DNA of 64,000 bases from Bacillota bacterium (lineage in GTDB: Bacteria > Bacillota > Clostridia > Lachnospirales > Lachnospiraceae): positions 9,544 through 73,543 of the forward strand of contig JAFAGA010000056.1 of assembly GCA_023423045.1 (NCBI GenBank). The letters run 5' to 3'. The translations under genes and the position numbers were made by a program. The notes under the pieces were generated by a model. The model searched no databases and had not been told where the DNA came from. It was given only the letters and a program-made list of their open reading frames with translations. Below, one piece after another: positions 44,818 through 53,208 of the stretch. The number at the start of each line of letters is the position of its first letter. Position 1 is the stretch's first letter.

Positions 44818-45291
44818 TCACTGCTCATACATATTATCATGAAACCTATAACGCTCCGGAAGGAGAAAACCGTTGTCCTCCATCCATTTTGTCTCCTCAG
44901 CAGGCTTGTTAAACTTCACCATTCCTGTCTTTTGCCTCCGAAAGCCGAATTTTTCATACAAAGCAACGGTTTGGGGATGAGTATATAAAATCACATTGCA
45001 CCCCTTCACCTGCTCCAGTAGACTGTTGATAATTGCCCGGCCGATTTGCTTGCCATGATATTCTTCCTCCAATGCAATGTTATAAATCGCAGCCTGGGTT
45101 ATCCCGTCGGAAAGGGCCCGGCCGCATCCGACCAACCGATCATCATCATAAGCAAACGCCACTGCATAGCTGCGTTCAAAAACTGTTTTCTGTGAGTCTG
45201 CATCCAAATGACTCAGACCATAAAAGGAAAGTATCCTGCTTACACTTTCCCAATCCACCTGCTCCTTTGATGTCCTTATCTCTAATCCCAT
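44818..45291 (-). CDS. GNAT-family N-acetyltransferase
   Basis: The 157-residue protein has the GNAT acetyl-CoA motif: IALEEEYHGKQIGRAIINSLL (motif A, Q/RxxGxG/A) followed by ILYTHPQTVALYEKFGFRRQK (motif B). The substrate is unknown. Within the operon it lies between two GST-like paralogs (38 bases after one, about 100 bases before the other), so acetylation of an amine such as an S-conjugated cysteine is an idea consistent with YtmI/SnaA-type enzymes. Start chosen at 45291 (AGGGAG); 45321 is an alternative. Confidence 0.85.
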   Translation of the reverse strand: MGLEIRTSKEQVDWESVSRILSFYGLSHLDADSQKTVFERSYAVAFAYDDDRLVGCGRALSDGITQAAIYNIALEEEYHGKQIGRAIINSLLEQVKGCNVILYTHPQTVALYEKFGFRRQKTGMVKFNKPAEETKWMEDNGFLLPERYRFHDNMYEQ

Positions 45292-45329
45292 AGGAACTCC
45301 CTTCCCTGCCGCCATCACCAATTGCGGGC

Positions 45330-46319
45330 TTATTGCATATTAACTAAGAATTTTTGTCCCGGGTCCTTGCTTAAAACCTCTCTGCCATGGGGCCCAGTCC
45401 AATCCTTCGTATCCGGTCCCTTGGGCACAAGCTTATGAATATTCCCGGCTACAGCACATAGGTGATAATGCTTTTTAATCGCGTCAAACTCCGTAGTATC
45501 TCCAAAACCCGGGGTTTGATAGAGATCTCTTGCATATGCCCACAAGTTGGGGTACTCTCTGATTCGCTTTTTATTCACCTTGAACCCGTTATAATAGGCA
45601 ATATCAAACCGTGCCAATGTGGTGTACAGACGAATATCCGACTCAGTAATATAATCTCCCAGGAGAAATCTTCTCTCCCCAAGCTCCTCCTCCAGAAGAT
45701 CCAACCGCCGGAATACGGTGTCATAGGCACTCTCGTAAGCTTCCTGGCTTCTTGCAAAACCCGCCTTATATACCCCATTGTTGATTTCATGGAATAAGAT
45801 CTCGTTTCGTTCGTTGATTTCCTCCCGGAGTTCCTCCGGATATAAATCCGGAGCCCCCTCCTTATGAAATGCTTTCCAAGCTGTCTCAAAGGAAAGGGTC
45901 ATATTCGGATAGTCGTTATTTACCACCTTTTTATATGACAAATCTACGATTGCCGGAACGGTAAATCTTCCCGTATAATCCGGATCCGCCTTAAAATATA
46001 CTTCACTTACATATTTAATCTGTAATTCGGGATCCACCGCACCTTCATCCAAGGTGAAAGCCCAGTCACACCGCTCTATCTCCGGCCGGATCGGATCGGC
46101 TGTTCCAAGACTGATCACCTGATCCAATCCCAGAAGCTTTCTTACAATCACGGTCCTGTGCGCCCAGGGACAGGCAGGTGACCAGAGCAGCCGGTACCGT
46201 CCGGCTTCTACGGGAAGCTCCTCTTTTCCGGACCCAAAATTTGTAGTAAACTGATTTCTTTGCCTCTGAAAACTGCCCTTCTGTCCCACTTCTGATCCAA
46301 GCCACCCATTTACTGCCAT
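45330..46319 (-). CDS. Glutathionyl-hydroquinone-reductase-like protein (paralog 2)
   Basis: The 329-residue protein has the full GHR active-site motif, LLWSPACPWAHRT with Cys50, and the ECM4/YqjG-type helical domain (DPDYTGRFTVPAIVD, KVVNNDYPNM, LLGDYITESDIRLYTTLARFD, NLWAYARDLYQTPGF). In this family the Cys attacks a glutathionyl-hydroquinone, leaving glutathionyl-enzyme. GGAGG sits 8 bases before the ATG. It follows paralog 1 after 40 bases and precedes the GNAT gene. GHR members are known mainly from Proteobacteria, Actinobacteria and fungi; three in one clostridial operon is unusual. Confidence 0.88.
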   Translation of the reverse strand: MAVNGWLGSEVGQKGSFQRQRNQFTTNFGSGKEELPVEAGRYRLLWSPACPWAHRTVIVRKLLGLDQVISLGTADPIRPEIERCDWAFTLDEGAVDPELQIKYVSEVYFKADPDYTGRFTVPAIVDLSYKKVVNNDYPNMTLSFETAWKAFHKEGAPDLYPEELREEINERNEILFHEINNGVYKAGFARSQEAYESAYDTVFRRLDLLEEELGERRFLLGDYITESDIRLYTTLARFDIAYYNGFKVNKKRIREYPNLWAYARDLYQTPGFGDTTEFDAIKKHYHLCAVAGNIHKLVPKGPDTKDWTGPHGREVLSKDPGQKFLVNMQ

Positions 46320-46359
46320 ACTGTTATCCTCCTTCTAATCCCGGCTACCCGTCAGCTTG

Positions 46360-47334
46360 TTAAACCGGCAGATACTCTGATTTTTCTCCGCGGTTATGCG
46401 CTTCCTTCCATATCGAAACATCCGGTCCCTTGGCCAGGATCCCATAGGGATTCTCGGCATGATTTCCCAACTGGTAGCCCTTTTTGATGGCATCAAAATC
46501 GGTGGTATCGCCAAAACCCGGTGTTTGATACAAATCCTTTGCATAATTCCACAGATTAGGAAAATCAATAATCCGGTTCCGATTGGTCCGGAACACAAGA
46601 TAATAAGCCGCATCAAACCGTACCAGCGTAACATAGAGCCGGATATCCGAATCGGTGATTTTATCCCCCAGGAGATAGCGGCTTTTGGAAAGTCGCTCTT
46701 CCAGCCAATCCAGTCTTGCGAACAGGGTATCATAGGCCTTTTCATATTCCGCCTGGGACTGGGCAAAGCCGGCTTTGTATACCCCGTTATTCACATCATG
46801 AAAGATGATATCGTTCAATGCATCAATTTCTTCCCGCAGATCCTCCGGATATAAATCCGGCGCATCCTCTTTGTGGAATGCCTTCCATGCGGTTTCCCAA
46901 TAATTCGTCAGCTTAAAATAATCATTATTTACCACCTTCTGCTCCCGGATGTCTACAACTGCAGGAACCGTCGCCCTTCCGGTGTACTCCGGATCTGTTT
47001 TGGCATAGATCTCGGGCAGGTAACGGATCTTAAGCACAGGGTCAACTCCCCCTTCATCCAGAGAAAATTCCCATCCCTTCTCCGTACGGACCGGGTTGGC
47101 AGTTCCGACACTGATCACCTGATCCAGCCCCAGAAGCCGGAAGGCAATCATCTGTCTATGGGCCCAGGGGCAGATTGGCGTCCACAAAAGACGGTAGCGC
47201 CCGGCTTCCACCGGTAATTCCCCCTCCTTATCGCCGAAGGGTGTGTCAAACCGATTCTTTTGTCTCTGGAATGCACCGGTTTGTGTAATCTCATGTGCAT
47301 TTTCAGAAGTAGCAATTTTTAATTCTTCCGCCAT
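46360..47334 (-). CDS. Glutathionyl-hydroquinone-reductase-like protein (paralog 1)
   Basis: The 324-residue protein (start chosen at 47334, AAAGGA 7-8 bases upstream) has the active-site motif LLWTPICPWAHRQ with Cys55. Later blocks are DPEYTGRATVPAVVD, QKVVNNDYFKL, LGDKITDSDIRLYVTLVRFDAAYY and NLWNYAKDLYQTPGF, all GHR-like. It is most like paralog 2; shared phrases include AWKAFHKE.APDLYPE.LREEI and FGDTT.FDAIKK. It is the first of the three after the importer ATPase, with 23 bases between. Confidence 0.88.
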   Translation of the reverse strand: MAEELKIATSENAHEITQTGAFQRQKNRFDTPFGDKEGELPVEAGRYRLLWTPICPWAHRQMIAFRLLGLDQVISVGTANPVRTEKGWEFSLDEGGVDPVLKIRYLPEIYAKTDPEYTGRATVPAVVDIREQKVVNNDYFKLTNYWETAWKAFHKEDAPDLYPEDLREEIDALNDIIFHDVNNGVYKAGFAQSQAEYEKAYDTLFARLDWLEERLSKSRYLLGDKITDSDIRLYVTLVRFDAAYYLVFRTNRNRIIDFPNLWNYAKDLYQTPGFGDTTDFDAIKKGYQLGNHAENPYGILAKGPDVSIWKEAHNRGEKSEYLPV

Positions 47335-47357
47335 GATCTTCATCCTTTCAATTCATA

Positions 47358-48122
47358 CTAAATGGAGTATTCACTCCCTGCCAGCATATTAATTTGAAAC
47401 AGAAATTCCTTTAAACGTTCGCTGCCCGGACTCTCAAATATCTGCCTTGGTGTTCCCTGCTCGACAATTTTGCCGCCTTCCAGAAAAATCACACGGCTTG
47501 CCACGCTTTTTACAAAATTCATCTCATGGGTCACTAATAATATGGTATTTCCATCCTGTGCCGCTTTTCGGATGGTTCTTAATACCTCGCCCACCAGCTC
47601 CGGGTCCAGCGCAGAGGTCGGTTCATCCATGAGCAGCACCTTGGGCTCCATCGCCAGTGCCCTGGCTATGGCTACCCGCTGCTGCTGGCCGCCGGAGAGA
47701 TGCCTCGGGTAATGATAGAGGCGGTCACTCATACCAACCTTCGCCAGTTGGTCTCTTGCGGCCTCCTCCGCTCTTTTTTTGTCATATTTTTTAACGATCC
47801 GCAGCCCCTCCATCACATTCTCAAGGGCGTTCTTATGCCTGAACAGGTTAAACTGCTGAAATACCATTTCCGTATGCTGCCTTAGCTGCAGCTTTTTCTT
47901 TGCTGATTTATCGGTCAGGTCGAAGCGGTTTCCTTCGATGGATACCTTGCCCTGCTCCGGCTTCTCCAGCAGGTTCAGACAGCGGAGCAGCGTAGATTTC
48001 CCGGTTCCGGACGGGCCGATAATCGCTACCACTTCTCCCTGTTCGATATCCAGGTCAACCTGCTCCAATACTATATTTGACCCAAACCGCTTGCTCAAGC
48101 CTCTGATTTCTACAAAGCCCAT
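47358..48122 (-). CDS. Amino-acid-type ABC importer ATPase
   Basis: The 254-residue ATPase of the polar-amino-acid type has Walker A IIGPSGTGKSTLLRC, Q-loop FQQFNLFRHKNALENV, signature HLSGGQQQRVAIARAL, Walker B VLLMDEPTSALDPELV and H-loop VTHEMNFVKSV. These match GlnQ/TcyC-like proteins closely. The start at 48122 follows GGAGAAAGAT. It is coupled to the permease (31 bases) and the binding protein in one operon. Cystine, glutathione or an S-conjugate are candidate ligands because of the downstream thiol enzymes; this is inference. Confidence 0.95.
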   Translation of the reverse strand: MGFVEIRGLSKRFGSNIVLEQVDLDIEQGEVVAIIGPSGTGKSTLLRCLNLLEKPEQGKVSIEGNRFDLTDKSAKKKLQLRQHTEMVFQQFNLFRHKNALENVMEGLRIVKKYDKKRAEEAARDQLAKVGMSDRLYHYPRHLSGGQQQRVAIARALAMEPKVLLMDEPTSALDPELVGEVLRTIRKAAQDGNTILLVTHEMNFVKSVASRVIFLEGGKIVEQGTPRQIFESPGSERLKEFLFQINMLAGSEYSI

Positions 48123-48153
48123 ATCTTTCTCCAATCCACCGCTCCTGGCGGTA

Positions 48154-48912
48154 TTACATGCTTACCGTTTCTCCCTGAAGAACCCCGGACCGCTTTTTCA
48201 GCTTCGGAGGTTCTTCCGGTACACTGAATTTCTTTTCCAGTAATCCAAATAATTTTTCTACCACTACGGTTATGATCCAATAAATAATTGCCAGGGAGCA
48301 ATATACCTCGAAATAGCGAAAATTGTTACCGGCTAGAATTTTGCCCTGTGCGGTCATCTCAACCACCGAACAGGTAAATGCCAGTGAAGTTCCCTTGATC
48401 AGGGCAATCAGGGAATTTCCGAGAGAGGGCAGCGCCACTACCAGAGCTTCCGGAAGTATGATGCGCCGCATCACTTGAAAGTTAGACATTCCAAGAGATT
48501 TTGCCGCTTCCAGCTGTCCCTTATCCACGGAGGTAATGGCGGCCCGGATGCTTTCCGAATCAAAGGCGGACTGGTTCAGGCCCAGCGCGACCATCGCAAA
48601 CAGAATGGAGGGTACGGCGTTGATATTATAATTCGTTCCATAATAGTAATTGAAATATTTTAATGCGATTGGAATACCAAAGTAAGACAGATACAGCTGT
48701 ACGATTATGGGGGTACCGCGCATCACCGATACAAAGACCGCGGCAATATTACTGAGAATGGGTGTCTTATTCTTTTTAACAATTGCAATCAGGAGTCCGA
48801 AAAACCACCCGATCAGCATCGCTACCAGCGTTAGCTGAAGCGTTACCGGAAGATACACCAGCAATCTGGGTATTTGGGTAAAAACCAGCTTGAAATCAAA
48901 TAATTTTGCCAT
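48154..48912 (-). CDS. Amino-acid-type ABC importer permease
   Basis: The 252-residue membrane protein has the His/Glu/Gln/Arg-type permease signature: MRGTPIIVQLYLSYFGIP and, in the coupling helix, EAAKSLGMSNFQVMRRIILPEAL (the EAA loop). AALGLNQSAF-like features (LGLNQSAFDSESIRAAI) match the same family. The length (252) is a little above average. It starts 12 bases after the binding-protein stop with an AAGGAGC site. Confidence 0.94.
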   Translation of the reverse strand: MAKLFDFKLVFTQIPRLLVYLPVTLQLTLVAMLIGWFFGLLIAIVKKNKTPILSNIAAVFVSVMRGTPIIVQLYLSYFGIPIALKYFNYYYGTNYNINAVPSILFAMVALGLNQSAFDSESIRAAITSVDKGQLEAAKSLGMSNFQVMRRIILPEALVVALPSLGNSLIALIKGTSLAFTCSVVEMTAQGKILAGNNFRYFEVYCSLAIIYWIITVVVEKLFGLLEKKFSVPEEPPKLKKRSGVLQGETVSM

Positions 48913-48924
48913 GAAAGAAGCTCC

Positions 48925-49860
48925 TTATCTTGTATATGGAGTATAATCCTCACCAAAATATTTTACGTTAATCTCTTTTGAGGTACCGTCGGCAATGACT
49001 TCCTGAAGGGCTTTATTGATATCTTCCTGCAGCTGGTCATTCCCCTTGCTGATCAACAAATAGCTGTAGGGTTCGGACATCAGGTTGGAGGAAACCTCAT
49101 TGGATACTTCCAGCTCTTTCAAATTGAAGTTATACTCTCTGTTGTAATATTCATACATCGGCTTATCAATCAACAGGAAATCATATTTTCCGGACTCGAT
49201 ATCCTGTAACTGCAGTACCAGGTCCTCCTCGGTATAGTTGATCTTGATGAGTTTATCTGGATTCGCCGTATTGTAATTCTCTACCGCCGTGGTGGAATTG
49301 ATTGCAGGGGAGCCGACAAAATCCAGCCCTGCCAGATCGGATAAAGTGGCCACACTGTCCAATGAGTCATTATCGGAGGCTACAATCGCCACATATCGAT
49401 TTTCGAAAATCGGATCAGAAAACAGATATTTTTCTTTTCGCTGCTCATTCATCGCAAAATTGTTCACACCGATCTGATAGCGATCTGAGTCAAGTCCGGC
49501 AAAGATAGAGGGAAAATCCGTTTTTTCCAAAATCAGTTCATATTGGGGCAGTTTGTCAAATACCGCTTTGATTAATTCGATATTATGCCCTGTCAGTTCG
49601 TCGCTGTCATCCACATAGGTGAAGGGCTTGGGGCTGCCGCCGGTAGCGGCATATACCTTAATTGCTTCTGCGGCAGGTGCCTCGGTAGGCTCCGCGTCAG
49701 GTGCCTTGGTCGGTTCGGCTGCTGCGTTGGTGGCTGCTGGGGTCGGTTCCTTTGCTGTGTTGGAATTATTGTCCGAAGCTTTCTGGCATGCAGTTAAGGC
49801 TCCGGTCAAAACGGCCACCGTCAACAGTCCCAAAGTAATTTTTTTCATAAATCTCTTCAT
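48925..49860 (-). CDS. Amino-acid-type ABC importer substrate-binding lipoprotein
   Basis: The start at 49860 (AAGGAGG site) gives 311 residues with a lipoprotein signal (MKRFMKK, hydrophobic core, lipobox TGALTAC, Cys25). A Thr/Pro/Ala/Glu-rich linker follows (about 35-65), then an SBP_bac_3 domain (KPFTYVDDSDELTGHNIELIK, FAMNEQRKEKYLFSDP, FVGSPAINSTTAVENYN). It is anchored outside and feeds the permease and ATPase behind it. The first-strand part AATGGSPKPFTY is unusual for the N-terminal lobe. It heads the operon, with a palindrome just before the ribosome site. Confidence 0.94.
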   Translation of the reverse strand: MKRFMKKITLGLLTVAVLTGALTACQKASDNNSNTAKEPTPAATNAAAEPTKAPDAEPTEAPAAEAIKVYAATGGSPKPFTYVDDSDELTGHNIELIKAVFDKLPQYELILEKTDFPSIFAGLDSDRYQIGVNNFAMNEQRKEKYLFSDPIFENRYVAIVASDNDSLDSVATLSDLAGLDFVGSPAINSTTAVENYNTANPDKLIKINYTEEDLVLQLQDIESGKYDFLLIDKPMYEYYNREYNFNLKELEVSNEVSSNLMSEPYSYLLISKGNDQLQEDINKALQEVIADGTSKEINVKYFGEDYTPYTR

Positions 49861-49879
49861 TCTAAAAATCCTCCTTTTA

Positions 49880-49898
49880 ATACATATTAAATATGTAT
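49880..49898. promoter_or_regulatory. Palindromic operator-like site before the importer operon
   Basis: ATACATATTAAATATGTAT is a palindrome of two 8-bp half-sites around a 3-base centre, immediately upstream of the binding-protein ribosome site. Further TATCATGATATGTATCATAT symmetry lies around 49912-49932. A repressor could bind here; the identity of the regulator is unknown. Confidence 0.45.
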
Positions 49899-50012
49899 GT
49901 TTTATATGTTTTATCATGATATGTATCATATGCTCTTTTTTTTTAATTGTCAATACTCCTTTTATTTTTATTTTTCATTCTTTCAGGGATTCATTTTATT
50001 GCTGATCAAATT

Positions 50013-50057
50013 GTAAAAAAAAGATATGAAAGGTTAAATCATCAACCTTCCATATCT
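50013..50057 (-). terminator. Rho-independent terminator downstream of the two-component operon
   Basis: On the minus strand an AAGATATGGAAGGTT / AACCTTTCATATCTT stem with one mismatch and a short loop is followed by eight or more T residues (A run 50013-50020 on the plus strand). It can stop minus-strand transcription coming from the histidine kinase gene before the importer operon. Confidence 0.75.
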
Positions 50058-50163
50058 TATACTTCCTTTTTCACATGCAATCGGACTGAATATATACTGA
50101 ATACAGACCCATACTTTTATATTATTAAAAATTATGTTCTATGAAAATTCGCCCATGCTGGGC

Positions 50164-50221
50164 AAACAACGAACGGCACGCTTTGCGAGCCGTTCTTATG
50201 TTAACAATAATAAAAAGCGGC
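50164..50221. repeat. Terminator-linked hairpin repeat, copy B
   Basis: AAACAAC is followed by the hairpin GAACGGC / GCCGTTC around CGCTTTGCGAG, then CTTATGTTAA and AAGCGGC. The layout and consensus bases equal the copy at 23787-23836, but the stem bases differ and still pair fully (covariation). A terminator hairpin at 50211-50234 abuts it. Confidence 0.55.
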
Positions 50222-50234
50222 CATAAGCCGCCTT
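50211..50234 (-). terminator. Short GC hairpin with T run
   Basis: On the minus strand GCGGC - TTATG - GCCGC is followed by TTTTTATTATTG. It is the first of two terminators after the histidine kinase region. Confidence 0.7.
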
Positions 50235-50289
50235 TATCATTAGTGTTATACCCGAAATGCCGGTTCCTGCATTTTGACTCCTAGCAAAG

Positions 50290-50511
50290 CTAGGTGGGTA
50301 ACCGCACATAAGCTTCTGCCTTCCGCTGCAAACGGCGGCCTGACATCCGCTTACGAATAATAGGAATCCCTTTTTGATCATGTAGGTTCAAAATAACAGG
50401 AGTATCGAACACCTCAGGAATTTCAATAACAATTTTGATATTTATATTATAATCTATTATGCTCTCTTTTTCAAGATTTTTATCAGTTTTTAGGGGTGTA
50501 ACTTTTTCCAC
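50290..50511 (-). CDS. Possible small protein or 3' extension after the histidine kinase gene
   Basis: The frame of the histidine kinase continues after its TAG for 73 codons, starting GTG directly after the stop and ending at 50290. The product contains NINIKIVIEIPEVFDTPVI and a basic end (RKRMSGRRLQRKAEAYV). There is no ribosome site before the GTG. It could be a stop readthrough region, a small gene or a chance open frame; I do not recognise it. Confidence 0.25.
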   Translation of the reverse strand: MEKVTPLKTDKNLEKESIIDYNINIKIVIEIPEVFDTPVILNLHDQKGIPIIRKRMSGRRLQRKAEAYVRLPT

Positions 50512-51993
50512 CTAAGACAAATCTTCGTCGAAGGCCGGGAAATAAAAGATAAACTCCGAGCCGACTCCGGGTGTGGAGTACACCCTGATCTCTCCGTCAT
50601 GCTTAAGGGCTATCTGCCTTGCGATAGCCAGGCCAAGACCGGTTCCGCTGGCATTCTGCCGCAAATTCGACTTATAGAACTTCTCAAAAATATTGCCGAG
50701 ATCTGCCGGATCGATTCCAACCCCTTCATCACGAATCGATACCATTATTTTATCCGCCCTATTGATTTTTATGTGCACGGTTTTATTTTCCTCAGAAAAC
50801 TTAATTGCATTATCCAGGATTACCATGAACATCTGCCTCAGACGGTCATAGTCGCCGAGTATCATGTTCACCGGGGAATCCTTGCTTACATCAATAATAA
50901 TATTTTTCTTTTCCGCAATTGCTCCGGCACTGCGCATAATATCCTCAAATACCTGGTTTAAATTCACCGGCTCGCACTGAGTAGCAAAGTCCGGATTCTG
51001 CATTTTAGATAGCAGCATCAGGTCTCCTACCAGACGTTCCATGGACTTGCACTCGGAGAGCATACGGTCATAATACTGCATCACCTTCTCCTCTTCCTGC
51101 ACTACTCTGTCGGAGAGAGTTTCGGTATAGGCCCGGATGACTGTGATGGGCGTCCGAAGCTCATGGGATACATTGGCAAAGAAATCCAGTCTCATCTGAT
51201 CCAGTTTCTTGCGCTCAATATCGTTTTCCAACAGCTTTTCGGAGAGGACATCCACGGTTTTGGCCAGATCACCCAGCTCATCGTCTCTTACAATTCCCGT
51301 CTTGGCGTTAAAATTCCCGGCCGCCAATTCCAGTGCGGTCACACGCATTCTTGTGATTGGCAGGGATAATTCCGTCGCAAAAATAATAACTATGATAAAG
51401 GATATTCCCAGGGCAACCACGCTGCTCATAATAATCGTGGACAGGCTGCTCTCAACGAGACCCGCCTGGTCCTTATTGATGCCTACAATCAGAATTGCCC
51501 CTACCACCTCACGGCCGGCTCCATAGATTGGAGCGGATACCATGATAATATTCTGCTGATATACTTCATCATAGCCCTGCTGATGGCTTACATTGTTCTG
51601 AAAGGCTTTATTCAGATTCTCCACATAGGGAGCATACTCCTCATTAGCCATGAACTCTTCGTAGGAATCCCCCGTTTCCAGGGACTTGCTCATAGGGTTC
51701 ATCGCATTGGGGTTGGCTACCGTCCAAATATCCCATTCATTGACACTTTTAATCATGCTGATATCGTCCAGATATCCCTCTTTGCCGCTGATAATATAAT
51801 CCGAAGCCATGGTGCTGATGGTGCTCGCCTGACGCTCCATCTCTTCGATATTCTTCTCCATCATCTTGTCGCCATAAAGCTTCATAAAGATAAGGCAAAT
51901 CAATACCGCGGTCACCAAAAGCATTACGGCATAATTCAAATAGAGCTTAAAAAACAGCCGGTTATAAATGTGTACCTTTGAATCCTTTGACAT
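50512..51993 (-). CDS. Membrane sensor histidine kinase
   Basis: The 493-residue kinase has two membrane helices (about 18-37 and 186-206) around a ~150-residue extracellular sensor domain, then a HAMP domain (SLPITRMRVTALELAAGNF) and HisKA with the phospho-His in FFANVSHELRTPITVI (about His277). The HATPase domain shows N-box VILDNAIKFSEE, G1 IRDEGVGID, F-box IFEKFYK and G2 SGTGLGLAI. The start at 51993 follows GGAG. It lies 29 bases after the response regulator gene and forms a two-component system with it. The signal is unknown. Confidence 0.95.
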   Translation of the reverse strand: MSKDSKVHIYNRLFFKLYLNYAVMLLVTAVLICLIFMKLYGDKMMEKNIEEMERQASTISTMASDYIISGKEGYLDDISMIKSVNEWDIWTVANPNAMNPMSKSLETGDSYEEFMANEEYAPYVENLNKAFQNNVSHQQGYDEVYQQNIIMVSAPIYGAGREVVGAILIVGINKDQAGLVESSLSTIIMSSVVALGISFIIVIIFATELSLPITRMRVTALELAAGNFNAKTGIVRDDELGDLAKTVDVLSEKLLENDIERKKLDQMRLDFFANVSHELRTPITVIRAYTETLSDRVVQEEEKVMQYYDRMLSECKSMERLVGDLMLLSKMQNPDFATQCEPVNLNQVFEDIMRSAGAIAEKKNIIIDVSKDSPVNMILGDYDRLRQMFMVILDNAIKFSEENKTVHIKINRADKIMVSIRDEGVGIDPADLGNIFEKFYKSNLRQNASGTGLGLAIARQIALKHDGEIRVYSTPGVGSEFIFYFPAFDEDLS

Positions 51994-52022
51994 ATAAATC
52001 TCCATTCCGTCGGACTATCTCG

Positions 52023-52718
52023 CTATTTCTCCTCTATTTCAAATTTATAGCCGACTCCCCAGATGGTCTTTATCGTCCAGCTGGGATGCTCCACTACATC
52101 CAGCTTCGACCGCAGCCGTTTGATGTGGGAATCCACCGTTCTGCTGTCACCGAAATAGTCAAAGCCCCACAAGCTGTCCAGGAGATTGTCCCTGGTAAAC
52201 ACCTTATTGGGATTCGAAGCCAAAGTCCACATGGTTTCGATCTCTTTTTTTGTCAAAGCAATCTTAGTACCTGAGATATGTAATGTATATTCATCAAGAT
52301 TAATCTCCAGGCTGCCAACGGTAAGAACATTCTCGGGGGATGCCTCCTTGGCGGTCTTTGTCATACGTCTCATCACGGCCCTCACCCTGGCCATTACCTC
52401 TCTGGGACTGAAGGGTTTGACGATGTAATCGTCCGCCCCGATATCAAGGCCCATAATCTTGTCAAAATCTTCACCCCGTGCCGTAATCAGGATGACCGGA
52501 ACATTGGATTTGCTTCGTATCTTCCTGCAGACCTCGTATCCGTCCTCCTTCGGCATCATCACATCCAGCAGGACTACATCAGGATTGTATTGGGTAAAGA
52601 GACGAATTGCTTCTTCGCCGTCCCCCGCAACAACAGGTTCAAAGCCTTCCATTCTGGAGTAGGTGGATAAAATGTCTGTTATATCATGGTTGTCGTCAGC
52701 GATTAATATATGCTGCAT
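52023..52718 (-). CDS. OmpR/PhoB-family response regulator
   Basis: The 231-residue regulator has a receiver domain with the acidic pair ADDN, phospho-acceptor Asp52 (LLDVMMP), conserved Thr in LITARGED and Lys101 (DDYIVKPF). A C-terminal winged helix follows (LTKKEIETMWTL, then RTVDSHIKRLRSKLD and a TIWGVGYKFE wing). The ATG at 52718 follows GGGAG; the much longer frame upstream lacks any ribosome site. It is the leading gene of the two-component pair and is divergent from the BIG2 protein gene, which it may regulate. Confidence 0.95.
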   Translation of the reverse strand: MQHILIADDNHDITDILSTYSRMEGFEPVVAGDGEEAIRLFTQYNPDVVLLDVMMPKEDGYEVCRKIRSKSNVPVILITARGEDFDKIMGLDIGADDYIVKPFSPREVMARVRAVMRRMTKTAKEASPENVLTVGSLEINLDEYTLHISGTKIALTKKEIETMWTLASNPNKVFTRDNLLDSLWGFDYFGDSRTVDSHIKRLRSKLDVVEHPSWTIKTIWGVGYKFEIEEK

Positions 52719-53127
52719 TATCAATTTCTCCCTTCCTAGTTCTTTTCCCGTTCTTCCTTCGTATCCTCTATAAATCCGGGTGTTATGGTTTGAGGTTTCA
52801 GGGCATGCCAAAGCTATGAAAGCTATGAATTGACACAGGCCCAATTCCTCTTGCTTCACATTCCTAATATCATATTGGTGGTTACAAGCAAACTTACCGT
52901 ATGCCCACTTCATCTTTATTATATAGTATAGCCGAGGTTGAAACAAGTAGAAAAACTTATCCAAAAATCGTATCCGGCAAAATTCTGTTCTGCGGCACAG
53001 GTTCTTCATCGATTAGACGAGTACCGTCTCAAAAAATATCCCTGGTATATATAGGCAAAAACAAGCTTTGCGGACTTTTGCTCATATTAAGAATTTATTA
53101 TATAAATTTTTACATTATGACACTTTT
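52719..53127. other. Divergent intergenic region, two-component system / BIG2 gene
   Basis: About 410 bases contain no supported gene. The right half is strongly AT-rich. A promoter for the plus-strand gene lies at 53128-53155. No clear tandem repeat for response-regulator binding could be picked out by eye. Confidence 0.5.
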
Positions 53128-53155
53128 CTGACAAAAACAAAGGTTATTATATAGT
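53128..53155 (+). promoter_or_regulatory. Probable promoter of the BIG2 protein gene
   Basis: CTGACA (53128-53133) and TATAGT (53150-53155) are separated by 16 bases, about 55 bases before the chosen start at 53209. The match to -35/-10 consensus is moderate. Confidence 0.4.
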
Positions 53156-53208
53156 CAGAATTGATAGGATGTGACAAAAGGGATTTCCAATCACTCGGAG
53201 GAATGGCC

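Noticed and set aside
52719..53009. N-terminal extension of the response regulator frame up to 53009
   Set aside because: The receiver domain begins at the ATG at 52718 with a GGGAG site; the extra 97 codons have no homology pattern and cover the promoter region.
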